From Paragordius varius (Eukaryota > Nematomorpha): DNA of 64,000 bases. Location: assembly GCA_964247055.1 (NCBI GenBank), contig OZ176052.1:8804001-8868000 (forward strand), written 5' to 3'. Position 1 is the stretch's first letter. Every line of letters begins with the position of its first letter. The notes below the pieces were generated by a model. It was given only the letters and a program-made list of their open reading frames with translations, was not told the DNA's origin and made no database searches. Positions 1 to 10,979 of the stretch are shown here, piece by piece. The translations under genes were made by a program, and so were the position numbers.

Positions 1-1501
1 CATTGAATTGTGTCTGGAAAGAAAATTATTCAGGATCATTATGGTGCATTTGGTTTGGGTTCTTACGAGAGAATATAAGATTATTACCACTTTTGTAGTT
101 CTCTATTTATAACAGAAAATCGAAAAATTAGCGCCATTATGTTTAATAAAATTATTTTTGAGCTTAATGCTTTATTCCAAATAATATTAATAAATCATAT
201 GATATACTATATTTAAAAAGCAGAACAATATTTTTATAAAACTTTGATTTTTAGATAGGTCTCCGAAAGCCTCAAATTCTTCCTCCCTCTAAAATGGGTT
301 AATTCTTCTAAAATAAAGGCAAAATTTTGCGTTTGCGATATTGCTAGATTAGGCCAAAATATTTATGCATAATTTGTTTAATTTAATTATGGAAATTTTG
401 TTGAAGCATATTTTATTTTTGATAGGAAATCGGTATAAAGACAATTTAACAATTCTTAAAAACAGTTTCTTATATTAATAAGGAACATTTCACTCAAAAC
501 ATTAACCTAGAGGTAACATATATTTGAAGATCAACGTAATGAAAAATTGAGAGAAATGTTCATCAAGATCGAATTACATAGGAAAAGTTTAAAATATCTT
601 GAAGCGTTTTGATAATTTTTTTTCATTCAAAATAGCATGAAGTACTGGTTAACAAAATTTTGCAAAAATTTTATAAGCGTGCATTTATTCAAAAAAATAT
701 TTTTTAATGCCATAATATAGCACAGTGGTATTTACAAGCATATATTAAAGGGTCAAAAAAATATTTTTCTTTTCTCAAGGGCTATAATACAGATGTAATT
801 TTAATGCTGTTTGATACCTTTGCAGATATTTATTATCGAAATAAGTAATTCAGACCCCTAAATAAGCATTTTCTCCGGGCCCGTGGGCAGAAGCTAAACT
901 TTTCAAGCGATTAATCCATTATGTAGGGGGAAAAGTTTATGGTTTTTGGAGACCACATCAAAATATTAAAATTTTTATAAAAATGTTTTGATAAAATATA
1001 GTATATCATATATTTAACGATATATTTAAAATAAATCATTTAGCTCTAACCAATTTCAGAATAATGAGCGCTAATTTTGCGATTTTCCTATATCAAGCAA
1101 TTATCACAATCCAATTAACTTTCTATATCATATCCTTAACCACCATGAGTAACCTGAGAATATCTATCATAATATCTATATCTCGGAATATTTTTTCATA
1201 CCTTCTGATTGTGACAGTGCAAGAACCATTGTTTCCAATTTATAGAACCCTACGTAAGAAAACCTTTTTTGATCCCAAGAGCATGTTTACCAAATATTTG
1301 ATTTTTTTCACGACACAATATACAATCGAAATAAATTTGCCACTTTTATCAAAATGGTGAAAACTTAATTTAAATGTTTTTTTTTAATTTTATATATATT
1401 TCAAAGTATACCAATTGCGCCTTAATGAAGCTTTGAAAATATAATTTTAAAAGCTTAGTAATGCTTTAAGCGTATATTAATTATTTTCATCTGTTTATAT
1501 T
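1..1501. other. AT-rich DNA without recognised gene
   Basis: I see no coding signature here. An open frame at 1064-1360 (+) has a composition typical of random AT-rich DNA and matches no family I know. There are no clear splice pairs and no conserved motif. Confidence 0.5.
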
Positions 1502-1981
1502 TTAACATTTCGATTCAAATAGAGGTAACTAGTGACTCCAGATCATATAAATTGATATTATTAAAAAACAAATGAAAAAGACGGTTCTGTTTTAAATTTA
1601 TGATTATATCCTAAATTACAAACTTAGCATTGAAAAAAATTTCCATATTCAACGCCATTTTTCACAATATTTTTGAAAAATATCGTCTTTATCTAAAATT
1701 GATAAAAACAGAAAACAGGTTTATTTGCATTATATTTATATTTAGTTAATCAAAACATGTCATGTTAGCTAAATTTTTACTTTTGGTTTTATCCATAAAA
1801 TAAGTAATATCAAGCTTTTTTGAATGATTATTTTTGATTGGTTTATCAATGTTATCATACTTTTGTAATGGTTTAAATATTTTCCATATTTTTTGGAATA
1901 TTTGATATTAAACAGGTCTGGGGTCACTAGTTGCTCCAATCATAAAAGGACTGAAATAAATGTGTTGTATCCAGGCGTTAA
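1502..1981 (+). mobile_element. TTAA-ended MITE, family A, diverged copy
   Basis: The unit begins TTAACATTTCGATTCAAATA and ends with a GTTGTATCCAGGCGTTAA motif, so it is bounded by TTAA at both ends. It matches the other copies at 11298, 41093, 43098 and 50071 along its length, but the inner palindrome reads AGTGACTCC where the others read ATACCCC. There is no coding capacity. TTAA target sites and short inverted ends point to a non-autonomous piggyBac-like element; the superfamily is inferred from the target site only. Confidence 0.7.
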
Positions 1982-2084
1982 GGACACTAACTCATCTGTA
2001 CGCTCAATAAGCTTTCAAAAAACTGTTCATGATATTTAATATTAAATTTTGGGGGTATAATTTAGACACAACAGTGACACTCGA

Positions 2085-2180
2085 ACCGCGGGCCTAAAAG
2101 TGTTTTTTTGGCCCTTATTTACACGGCCCTTGAGACAGGATGAATATTTTTTTGCGGCCCTTTATACCTTTTAATGAGTA
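2085..2180. mobile_element. hAT-like terminal fragment
   Basis: A locally GC-rich stretch with GCGGGCC, GGCCC and GCGGCCC blocks, the style of hAT terminal and subterminal sequence. It lies about 460 bp before a better hAT end at 2644 and is probably part of the same decayed insertion or of a neighbouring one. Confidence 0.4.
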
Positions 2181-2311
2181 CTACTGGTTTACACTATCAA
2201 AACTTTACTTGATAACTTTTAATTTTTAAAAATTAGCGAAAAAAATTGATAAAACTCGTAACTGATTTGAAAGCCGCAAAACTCATGAGCATTCTGATGC
2301 ATTTTCCTACT

Positions 2312-2313
<2 letters not shown>

Positions 2314-2344
<31 letters not shown>
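2314..2344. repeat. (AT)n microsatellite
   Basis: A pure run of alternating A and T of about 30 bases. Similar runs occur near 14332, 40902, 42764 and 47048. Confidence 0.9.
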
Positions 2345-2349
<5 letters not shown>

Positions 2350-2643
2350 CATCAGGATATTTTTATATGACCATGATATTATGCTTAGCGTATATTTAAT
2401 ACAGTTTAAGACAAAAATACCATAAAATTTGCTACTATATAAAAACATGACAATCCAGTTTAATGCTTAATCAAAAGAGGGAATTTTGTTTTTAATAGGC
2501 ATTTATTTAATATAAAATCTCAAAGTTAATGAGTGAGGAATTTTAATGTAGGAATTATATTATAGATGAGGAAACACAGCTGGAATTTATAGTTTAAAAG
2601 ATATTAAAAATACGAATGCGGTATGTCGACAAGATCCATAAAG

Positions 2644-3470
2644 CAGGGGTGGCCAAAATTTTTTTCCCACAAACTACTTTTTTGGGAAAAAATTTTACGC
2701 GGTCATGCATGAATATTAGGTGTTAAAAAATTCCTTTTTACTTTGATATATCTCCATTTACGGATTGGGGTAACTAGCACAGGCCATTTTAAAATAAATA
2801 TTACAAAAATAATTATTTTTGAGAAGTATTTTATATAGATTCTTAAATTTATCAAAATACAATTGCGATGACTCAGAAGACCTCCGTTTGCCACAATCAG
2901 TGTACATATTAAAACATTTACATTATTCAATTTATTTTTACAATGTATAATTAACTGTACTTGCGATGGAGTTTAGAGGATTGAAGTAAAAGATTGATTT
3001 GTAGCTCTTGGCAATGATCTTTATAATTTACCATATTTTATGGATTATTATTGCATGCCAGGTTTAAAATAACGGACATATGCTACAAGATAGTAAATTC
3101 CATCAAATCGAAAAAAGTATCGTGCCCCAGTTTACAGATGTAAGATGGTTAACTCGCGCTGCATTTTTAGAAAGATTAGATATTTTTTAGTACAATAAAT
3201 CTATTACAGAGGAAAAATTATTCAAATCAACAATTAATAGGTCTAAAATCACTTCTTATTATAGATTTTTAATGTAATATCTCAGAAAAATTCCACATTG
3301 CAAATCAGAAATAAATAATTTTGTGAAAAAAATCCATGCAAAAATATTTTTTATTTTTTAAAAAACTTTTAGGCGGGCAAGTTATGGAATCTCGCGGGGA
3401 AATCGAACGGAGTCTACCTAGTTACTCCTGTCATAAAGTGAACAAGTTCATTAAATTGAGAGATTTATTG
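2644..3470 (+). mobile_element. Decayed hAT transposon with transposase fragment
   Basis: The stretch opens with CAGGGGTGGCCAAAA, a classic hAT terminal sequence. At about 3085-3190 (+) a short frame reads FTDVRWLTRAAFLERLD, the conserved 'DVRWLSR' block of hAT transposases of the GTF2IRD2/ZBED-like group, and then meets a stop. The rest of the transposase is not recognisable, so this is an old, heavily decayed copy. The 3' limit is approximate. Confidence 0.7.
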
Positions 3471-4140
3471 ATTAAAATTGAATTTTATTGATTCATAAAT
3501 GACAGAATTTTTAAAGTAAAAGCGGTATTAAATTATTCCTTATTCTAAATAGATGGATTAAATTTTCAGAGAATATTATGGGATGCTAATAGAAATTCAT
3601 TTAAAAATCCCATACATATATTAAAGAACAAAAAAAAGATCATATAAAAAGGCCCACTCTCGAATTAATATATTGCTTTAAAAAAGCGTGTCAAAATGGA
3701 TTCTCTAATTATATGATATTGCATACACCTAGGTTTTATTAATAGGATATACGCTAGGCTTTAAAAGATTTTTCACATTATAATATTAAATCATTAGTAT
3801 AATTTAATATAATAGCTGATAAGACTTTATTTTCCACTTAAAACAATACTAGTTTAATAATCATTTTATTACAAACATTCTTATTCTTATAGCATACCAT
3901 TATCTCCCTATAGTCACCCAACCCCGACGCAACTAGGAGGCTGTCAATGACACATTATTTAGTGATGATAGAAAGGCAGCAAGAGATAGTTTTGCTACAC
4001 GGTTTTCTTAATACACTTCGATAAAAACTTTTAGTTAATTTATCTTTTGCGCATTTTTGTTATGATTGATACTTTTCAAATTGCGATGCCGTATTTTACA
4101 CATGTTGCATTAAATAGCGTGCAATCAAATCATCGTCAAT

Positions 4141-7100
4141 ATGCTTCTCCGTGAGTTTCGTATTATATTGCCCTTAACCGTGGAAGAAGTAATATTATTA
4201 TAATTTCAGTATCAAGTCGCTCAATTGTACACAGTTGCCGAGGCAAGTAAAAATGAAACTGGTGGAGGAGATGGTGTTAAAATTATTAAAAATGAACCCT
4301 TTTCTAATAAACCTTTGTTTGAAAATAAATTTGACAAAGGTCAATATACTTATAAAGAATACCATGTTGGAAAGTAAAGTATGTATAATATTAGGAAACT
4401 TCCAGCATTTTTGCGCTCAATCGGCTCATCAAAATATTTTACTTTTTATGAAGAGGCTTGGAACGCCTATCCCTATTGCAAAACAAGTTTTATTACGTTA
4501 TAATATTAGTTATTAGTGTAAGAATTGCGAATAATTATTTAGAATCAAGAATTAAAAGATAGCTTTATGTTAAAAATTGAAACAATTCATAAAAGTGATA
4601 GAGGAACATCTATTAATGTACACATTTTATTCATCTTTTAGCCATTACATGTAAATGAGGAAGAATATAAAAATGTTGATATAGTATACATCAATATTGC
4701 TGATGGATCACATCTTAATTCCACAGTATTGTTATAATATATTATATTTATATGTTTTGATTTAGCCCCATTTATGCATATACCATTTGCACTTCAAGAG
4801 TGTCCTTGAACACTTTAAGTTGGTCCTTGAACATTTTAAGTTGTTCCTTGAACACGCAAGTTGGTTCTTAAACATTTTAACGTGATTCTTGAACACTTCG
4901 AGTTGGTCCTTAAAATTTATAAATTTTGATTTAACCATAATTTTTGCATTTTATTTTATTATTTATTAACCTAATTTTCTTTATTTATCATATATTATCC
5001 ATTTAAAAATAATTTTTTTTATTGAAATACAACTTTTTTGTTTCAACTATTTTTTTTTTGATTGTCAAAATTATTAACTTTTAAATGTTTTTAATGAAAA
5101 TTTTTAATAAATAACCCAGAAAATTTATTTTTTAATTACTTGTTACAATCTTATAAATAATCCAAAATGAAATTAATAAAGATATGCGGTTTCTCCAAGA
5201 TTAAAAGATGATATTGATTTAAATTTATGTTAAATAATAGAAAATAGGTTAAAAACGATAAAATAGATGATTGATATACGATTTGATATATAAAAGTTTG
5301 AAACAAAAAAAAGTCAAAAGACCAACTTGAAGTGTTAATGGACCTACTTGAATTCAAGGACCAAATTGAAATGTTCAAGGACCAACTTAAAGTTTTCAAG
5401 GACATTGAAGAGCAAATGGTATATATCATTTTTTTCCAAATGTTTAACAATATATTTACATAAACTCAAAATTGACGTTTAAACTCTATACAAGTGAAAT
5501 AAAAGCGCCAAATATTTTAAGGTATTAGTTCCCAACTTTTTTTGTTCCGGCCTCACCAAATTGGAAAAGAAATTTTTGCGTTTCCCCTCCTCGATACAAA
5601 ATTTATTGTGATATCATAATTCTCTGCATTTGTTGAAATATTTTTTTTCATATCGGGGATCCTGATCTGATATTCTCAATACCCGATTTGTTTCTAGTTT
5701 TATTTTTTAATTGAACCAAGGTCTCAATATAAATATGTACATGCAAAATGTGGCAAAATATGTAAGGCAATCTGAGATAATCTTGGGCTCTTTGTATGTA
5801 GGTATATATCTAATCTCAACTCAAAATCAACTGAAACGACTTAATAATAAAGGATTTAATCAACTCCGATGGCGTAGGTTTTCAGATATTTGGCTATCAG
5901 ATATGCAATTTCAAAAAAGGCTTGATTAGTATAATGATTAAACTTTTTTTCGGATTTTAAGTTAGATTAGAAGAATGTATTTGGTTTGTATCTTAACTCA
6001 TGGTATGACATAAACATACTCGGGCGCATAAAAACATTGGTAAAATTTTTGTGGCAAATACGCATTGTGGTGATGGTTTGCCATCCTTTTCTATAGCTAT
6101 AAAACCATATTTAAGAATTCTACATGATATTGTCTTGTTTTCATAATTCAAATAATAAATATATTAATGAAAAATGTAAACTAATAACTATGAATTACAA
6201 TTGTTTATTTGTATAAAAGCGAAGATGGCAGGAGCATGAAATTAAAAATATATGAATGATTGCACAATTCTTTGATTTTCAATCCATTATAATTTTTTAA
6301 AGCTGTTTAATTTTTTATATAATAATATTTGTAACCATTTAAAGAAAAAATAATTATATGTGTAAATTTAACAATCCAACACCAATACTGTAACTTTATA
6401 ATTTAAAATAAATATTATGAAATAAACCAATTATCCAATAATATCAAACATTATGTTATGAAAAGGTTGTTTTTTAAACGGTTACAACAAATCTTACAAT
6501 TTGATACACTATTATATGTATACATATTATTAATAGGACAGACATAAAAATGATCCCCAAAAATTTCATTCCGTAAAAACTGACCGGGGTCCTTTAATCA
6601 ACAATTGGCAGGTTTCATTTATAATTTTATTAGAAAAAAAGGAAACTTGCCAACCCTACATGTGCTGTTATAAACTTGTATCCGTTAATTTCGTTTGGTT
6701 TGGTTTACAAACGAGAGTCGAAAAGTTTTTGATGGACGTAAGATTTTTATAGCTTTTATTTGCCATATACATATAAGCTTGCATTTTATTAAATATAGTG
6801 TATATAAATATAAACTCGATAGATTTAACAAATTTCGGCCTAATTTTTACTTTTTAATGTTATTATTTGTGGGACACTCCATATGCCCAATATAAAACTT
6901 TTACAATCAGTTATAAAGTATTAATTATAATAGTATTTGGGGAAAATTAGTTAAACGTTTTTAAACGGTTAAAAATTTTATTAACTGTCTATTAGCGTAC
7001 CACAGACATTTAAAACTTTTCATTGATCTAATAAACCTTTCTATCTTATTTTCATATGTTATTTGCCATTTTTTACAATTATAGTTTTAATATTCTTACT

Positions 7101-8017
7101 CAAATTTTACATTTGTTAGTAGAGAAAGAATTGAATTTTAATATTAACATTTATGATATCAGCGAATTTGATTTTATAATGTGCAAGACTCAAGACCCTT
7201 ATGTATAGTTTAAATAGTGGTTAATAGGGTATGAACCAATTAAACCAAAATCAGGTTCCAAATGTACCAAAACATAAAAAGTGTTATGGTATAAAATGCC
7301 TTATTTTTTGCAATTGTTGTAATATTTTAAACTATTTTAATTAATTTATTAGGGTAACATTTGGAGAAATTTATATGTAATTGGAAAAATTTCAATGTAT
7401 CGTGAATAGGTTGAAAAGCGATTATTCACCAATTTCCACAGACAATTGTTTTGTCTTATTGATCAATGGTATGGCCTCACTATGCAAGATATAAGGGACA
7501 TTGAGGCAAGAACCAAGAAAGAATTGGAAAAAGTATGTAAATTAATTTTATTTTAAAAGATTTTGTATTTTATAAGTTTGGATAATTTTTCGAGTTATAA
7601 TTTTTTGATGTATCTTTAAATATACTTATTTAAAATTATATTTCAATCTTTTAAGTAGGTATTTCATGACTATGCAACTTTAGACGGCTCTTTTATCAAT
7701 TTAATTTAAGTTTTTTAAATACATAATTGGCGAAAAATTTTATATTTTATCTAAAAAATTAAAAAATATTTTTACTAAAGAAATTTTTATGTTATAAAAT
7801 TTCATCAAATTTCTTAAAAGTATAATTAGATTTGCATGTGTTAACTTTTTAATTAATCAATATATCAGTATATATTTATAACTATTGAAATTTGGGATAA
7901 AGCTTTATTACACTATTTTTAAAAAATATATTATATTTATTGCAATCTTCTTAACGTATCCAATGTATAATTTAGAAAATTGAGACAAACGAGATTGTGG
8001 GTACAGTTGAAAATTAG
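4141..8017 (+). CDS. Phosphatidylinositol transfer protein (class I PITP)
   Basis: Moves phosphatidylinositol and phosphatidylcholine between membranes in the cytosol. Coding blocks: 4141-4188, 4210-4373, 4395-4496, 4517 (one base), 4543-4617, 4642-4725, 6537-6737, 7410-7532 and 7976-8017, giving about 279 residues against about 270 in human PITP-alpha. Recognisable blocks in order are [52 protein letters not shown], the KTDRGPL motif, [35 protein letters not shown] and [19 protein letters not shown]. The ATG at 4141 starts [16 protein letters not shown], matching the family N-terminus. Introns are 21, 21, 20 plus 25 around one base, 24, 1811, 672 and 443 bp. Two oddities: the one-base exon, and a 22-bp GT...AG stretch at 6611-6632 whose removal would break the frame unless the following A run is one base short. 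The long introns hold transposon sequence. Family assignment is certain; exact splicing is not. Confidence 0.93.
4497..4542 (+). other. Compound intron with candidate 1-nt exon (PITP)
   Basis: The upstream block ends in frame as ...FIT with two bases of a codon, and the downstream block NQELKDSF begins in phase 0, so one base is needed between them. The interval divides into GT...AG 4497-4516 (20 bp), a single T at 4517, and GTAAG...AG 4518-4542 (25 bp). Using the T restores ...[10 protein letters not shown], matching ITNEYMKEDF in vertebrate PITP. Alternatives are a non-canonical donor or a one-base assembly error. Confidence 0.5.
4770..5432. mobile_element. Inverted-repeat element, family D, copy 1
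   Basis: The ends are inverted: ATATACCATTTGCACTTCAA on the left and the complement of ATATACCATTTGCTCTTCAA on the right. Just inside each end lie about five tandem copies of a roughly 25-bp unit built on 'CCTTGAACATTTTAAGTTGG' and its complement. The centre is AT-rich and non-coding; the open frame at 5151-5450 (-) is only the repeat read through. The element lies in the long fifth intron of the PITP gene. The superfamily is unknown. Confidence 0.75.
5522..5640. mobile_element. Possible hAT end fragment
   Basis: The stretch reads TTAGTTCCCAACTTTTTTTG followed by a short GC-rich block, resembling the 'GTTCCCAACCTTTTT' ends of hAT elements. No transposase is seen. It lies inside the long PITP intron. 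Confidence 0.35.
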
Positions 8018-8490
8018 AATGGATATACTCAATATTTTATCTTCTCAAACTATAATCATGTTTCAATCATCAAACTGTTATATTTTTTATTATTATGTTT
8101 TCCCGATTAATACTAATTCTAAGTCCTATTTATAAGGTGTCTATAATGTTTTATATTATATTTAATTTGTCTGTATATATATACTTGCTTAATTTGAAAT
8201 AATTGTTAATTTTAAAATAACAAATTAGGACGCTAAATTGCATTCCCAAATTATATCATATTAGACAATTGAAATAATATTTTTATGCATAATTATTATT
8301 TTTTATTAATACCTAACTAACTACGTTATTGAAATTATATAATTAATAAATTGATAACATAACTTATAATTCATAATTAAATATTTTAGAAATGTCGCTT
8401 TTAAATTATGAACACTAACATTCTTTTTTTAGACTGAAGATTGAATTTCTTTGGTTTATTATAAGAGATTTTATCATTAATTTATATGGT
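8018..8490. other. AT-rich spacer downstream of PITP
   Basis: Follows the PITP stop at 8015-8017. It presumably holds the 3' UTR, but I cannot place a poly(A) signal with confidence. No other feature is seen. Confidence 0.4.
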
Positions 8491-8495
8491 GTGAT

Positions 8496-9020
8496 TACCG
8501 TTTGGACTTCAAGAGTGCCCTTCAAAACTTCAAATTAATCCTAGAACATTTTAAGTTGGTCCTAAACTTTTAACAATTATTAATAAAATCATGTTTGATA
8601 ATCTATCATATACTGTTTAACTTATATTTATTTAACAAATCAATATCAACCTTTTTCCATAAAAAACCGTATATTTATTTTTTACAATATTTTTATATCA
8701 ATTAATTAACGTAGATATTTATGTTTTCTGGGTACTTCATTGCATTTTTCCTTTTATAACATTATTAGGTTAGTAATATTGTCAAATTGGAAAAAAATAA
8801 TTGGAAACAAAAGAAGTTGTTTTGAAATGGAAAATATTAATTTTGTAAAATACTATTAAATAAAGATATTAGGTTAAAATATAAAAAATATTACGAAATC
8901 AGGGTTATACTCAAGTCAAACAATATAAAGATTAATTTGAAGTATACAAGAATTAACTTAAGCAAGGGCTATCTTGAAGTGTTTAAGGAAACTTTTGGAG
9001 TGTAAACAGTATATATAGAA
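8496..9020. mobile_element. Inverted-repeat element, family D, copy 2 (diverged)
   Basis: The left end, GATTACCGTTTGGACTTCAA followed by 'CCTTCAAAACTTC...TTTTAAGTTGGTCC', and the right end, 'TTGAAGTGTTTAAGG...GTGTAAACAGTATAT', are diverged versions of the ends and subterminal repeats at 4770-5432. The centre is non-coding. Confidence 0.6.
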
Positions 9021-9213
9021 ATAATTTTGTTTCGGTAATAAGCGTTTTTCTAAGGGCCCAGGTTTCTGAAGCGTATGTCATAGCTGATCGTATTCCCAAT
9101 TTGTAAATCTTTATATTTAGATCTGATTTGATATTTTTATTAGTTAAAATATATTTAAATTGATTAAATTTGGCCCATTCTTGTCTGATTCTATGAGAAA
9201 TGGCATCCCTCAA
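8983..9213 (-). pseudogene. LINE reverse transcriptase fragment (thumb region)
   Basis: The minus strand reads RIRQEWAKFNQFKYILTNKN and then IKIYKLGIRSAMTYASETWA. This is the segment after the palm domain in RTE/CR1-type LINE reverse transcriptases (the 'LK.RL...V...L.YG.ETW' pattern). It is an isolated fragment with no endonuclease or palm nearby and its end runs into the family D repeat. Dead remnant. Confidence 0.75.
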
Positions 9214-9701
9214 AAATGGAAAAGATGTTACAACTTCACTTAAATAGACTTACTAGAGCTGAAAATCAAATGCTAAAATTCTGCATAGCCATATGATAGA
9301 GCCAACGTGTTTATGTATGTCATACTAATCACAGGCCTTTTTACAATAGTGGTAATAACATTTGATTATGATAATCAAAGTTCGTTACTTTTAGGATATC
9401 CTAAATTTTTTTACAAAATTTATTAACATTTTGTTTTTTTATATCAAGCGATTAAAACTTTCAACTTCCTTTTGACCAAAAGCAGTTGCACTCATGGTAC
9501 ATTTAGAACGATCAGAACTAGCCCTGCTAAATCTATAATAACAACGATGTACTACCCCAATTCGTTCTCACTTTTTTCCGCTTAAACCACATTTGACATT
9601 ATTTTTTTAGGATTTTAAAAGCTCATTATTGTGCCTATATCAAATGATGGCTAAATTTATTATTTATGCATAGGCTATGTTCATGTTAAAGTATAGTATT
9701 A
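9214..9701. other. No gene recognised
   Basis: AT-rich DNA between the LINE fragment and the Ly6 gene. I could find no plausible exon. Part of it should be the 3' UTR of the minus-strand Ly6 gene. Confidence 0.4.
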
Positions 9702-10217
9702 TTAAAATAAATAGTATAAATAGGCAATGACAAGAAAAGCTTTGCTAAAAGAGTATTTGGATTTTGAATTATTGCACAGGTCAGTATCACAGCACTTGTA
9801 ACACATCTTTAAATTTGAACGTACAGTAAGGTCAGATGTGGCATATAACTTTCGATCGATACCTACATCGATGCATGAAGGAAAACAAGTTTTGGCACAA
9901 TCCCGCTCCAAACTTATGATTTTTCCATCCTCTTCTAACTTTTTAACCTATTGTTTCAAATATAGAGGTTAAAACAAGAATATTGTAATAATCGTTGGGA
10001 AATAAGACAAAACTTAGTAATATGAAATATATTTTACACATAAAGAATTTAAAAAACTTACTAAGCAATAAGGTTCATTTAGTTTGCAAAATTTGGTATT
10101 AAATGAATGATTAAATGCGATGCAATTGTGAGGAGAGCTGCATTCGTAACAAGTAAGGCTAAAAAATCCTTTAAATTTGGCAATCCAAAAAATTATCAAA
10201 ATATTTCGAATATTCAT
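9702..10217 (-). CDS. GPI-anchored Ly6/three-finger domain protein
   Basis: Two exons, 10062-10217 and 9702-9947, joined across a 114-bp GTAAG...TAG intron in phase 0, give 133 residues. Residues 1-20 form a signal peptide (MNIRNILIIFWIAKFKGFFS). The mature part begins LTCYECSS and ends MCYKCCDTDLCNNS, showing the paired-cysteine start and the CCxxDxCN signature of the Ly6/uPAR three-finger fold. About ten cysteines fit its disulfide set. After CNNS a short hydrophobic tail (AFLVIAYLYYLF) ends the protein, as expected of a GPI-anchor signal. The protein is therefore inferred to sit on the cell surface. Fly relatives include quiver and boudin, but Ly6 sequences diverge too fast to name an orthologue or partner. 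Confidence 0.85.
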
Positions 10218-10979
10218 TCATTTAACACATGTTAAAATAAAATTTTATAAAATTATTAAAATAATTTGGAGATATTTTTGAACCCATATTATATATATTA
10301 TTATAATATAATGAAGAAAATTGTGGTTTAATTAGAATAAAAACAAATTATTATATCATTTGTTGATTATTCATGGCCAAACCAGATTCTATTGTCTTTT
10401 TTAAATGTTCTGTGATGTATTTACAATGTTTAAACTTGAATGTCTATCTAATTGCCTAAGTTTTTTGCTATTTTTTCGGATTTTTAAAGGTGGTAGGTTC
10501 TTAAAATACTAAACAAAAAGTTTAATCATAATAAATCAAACGTTGTGTGTATATACATGTTTACTCATGTCCAATCATATATTTGCGATGACTTATGCGA
10601 TTGAGCCATTCAACCAATTAAATTAGATCCCATATATTCTTCCTATTTACAAAATCATTTTATTAAGCAACAAATGTAGTGAATCAGTTTTCTATCATCA
10701 TTATTCGATCATCTTCCAAAATGTCTGGTAAATTGCATAATAAAAATGGCTTTTAGTAAAAATGATCAATAGATAGGGTTGATCAATAGGCTAGTTAAAA
10801 CTAGTACAAATCAAAAAATACTATATGTTTCTAGGATCAGATACCCGCAAGTATCCCCATAAATGGTTTTTCATAATTTTGCAAATAATTTATTTATCAT
10901 CAATATCATGAGGTTTTACTCAAATTATTTAGGATAGGAAAACGTGTCAAAACACAATTTAAGCTCTTTTTGAACTATG
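10218..10979. other. AT-rich DNA upstream of Ly6 gene
   Basis: Presumed promoter side of the Ly6 gene, then DNA leading into the decayed LINE. No motif can be defended. Confidence 0.35.

Noticed and set aside
4235-4516. 93-codon plus-strand frame
   Set aside because: Out of frame with the PITP homology, which runs through the same DNA with short introns.
7356-7379. Extra 24-nt PITP exon before 7410
   Set aside because: The join 6737 to 7410 already gives [13 protein letters not shown], the exact length of the family; no extra residues are needed.
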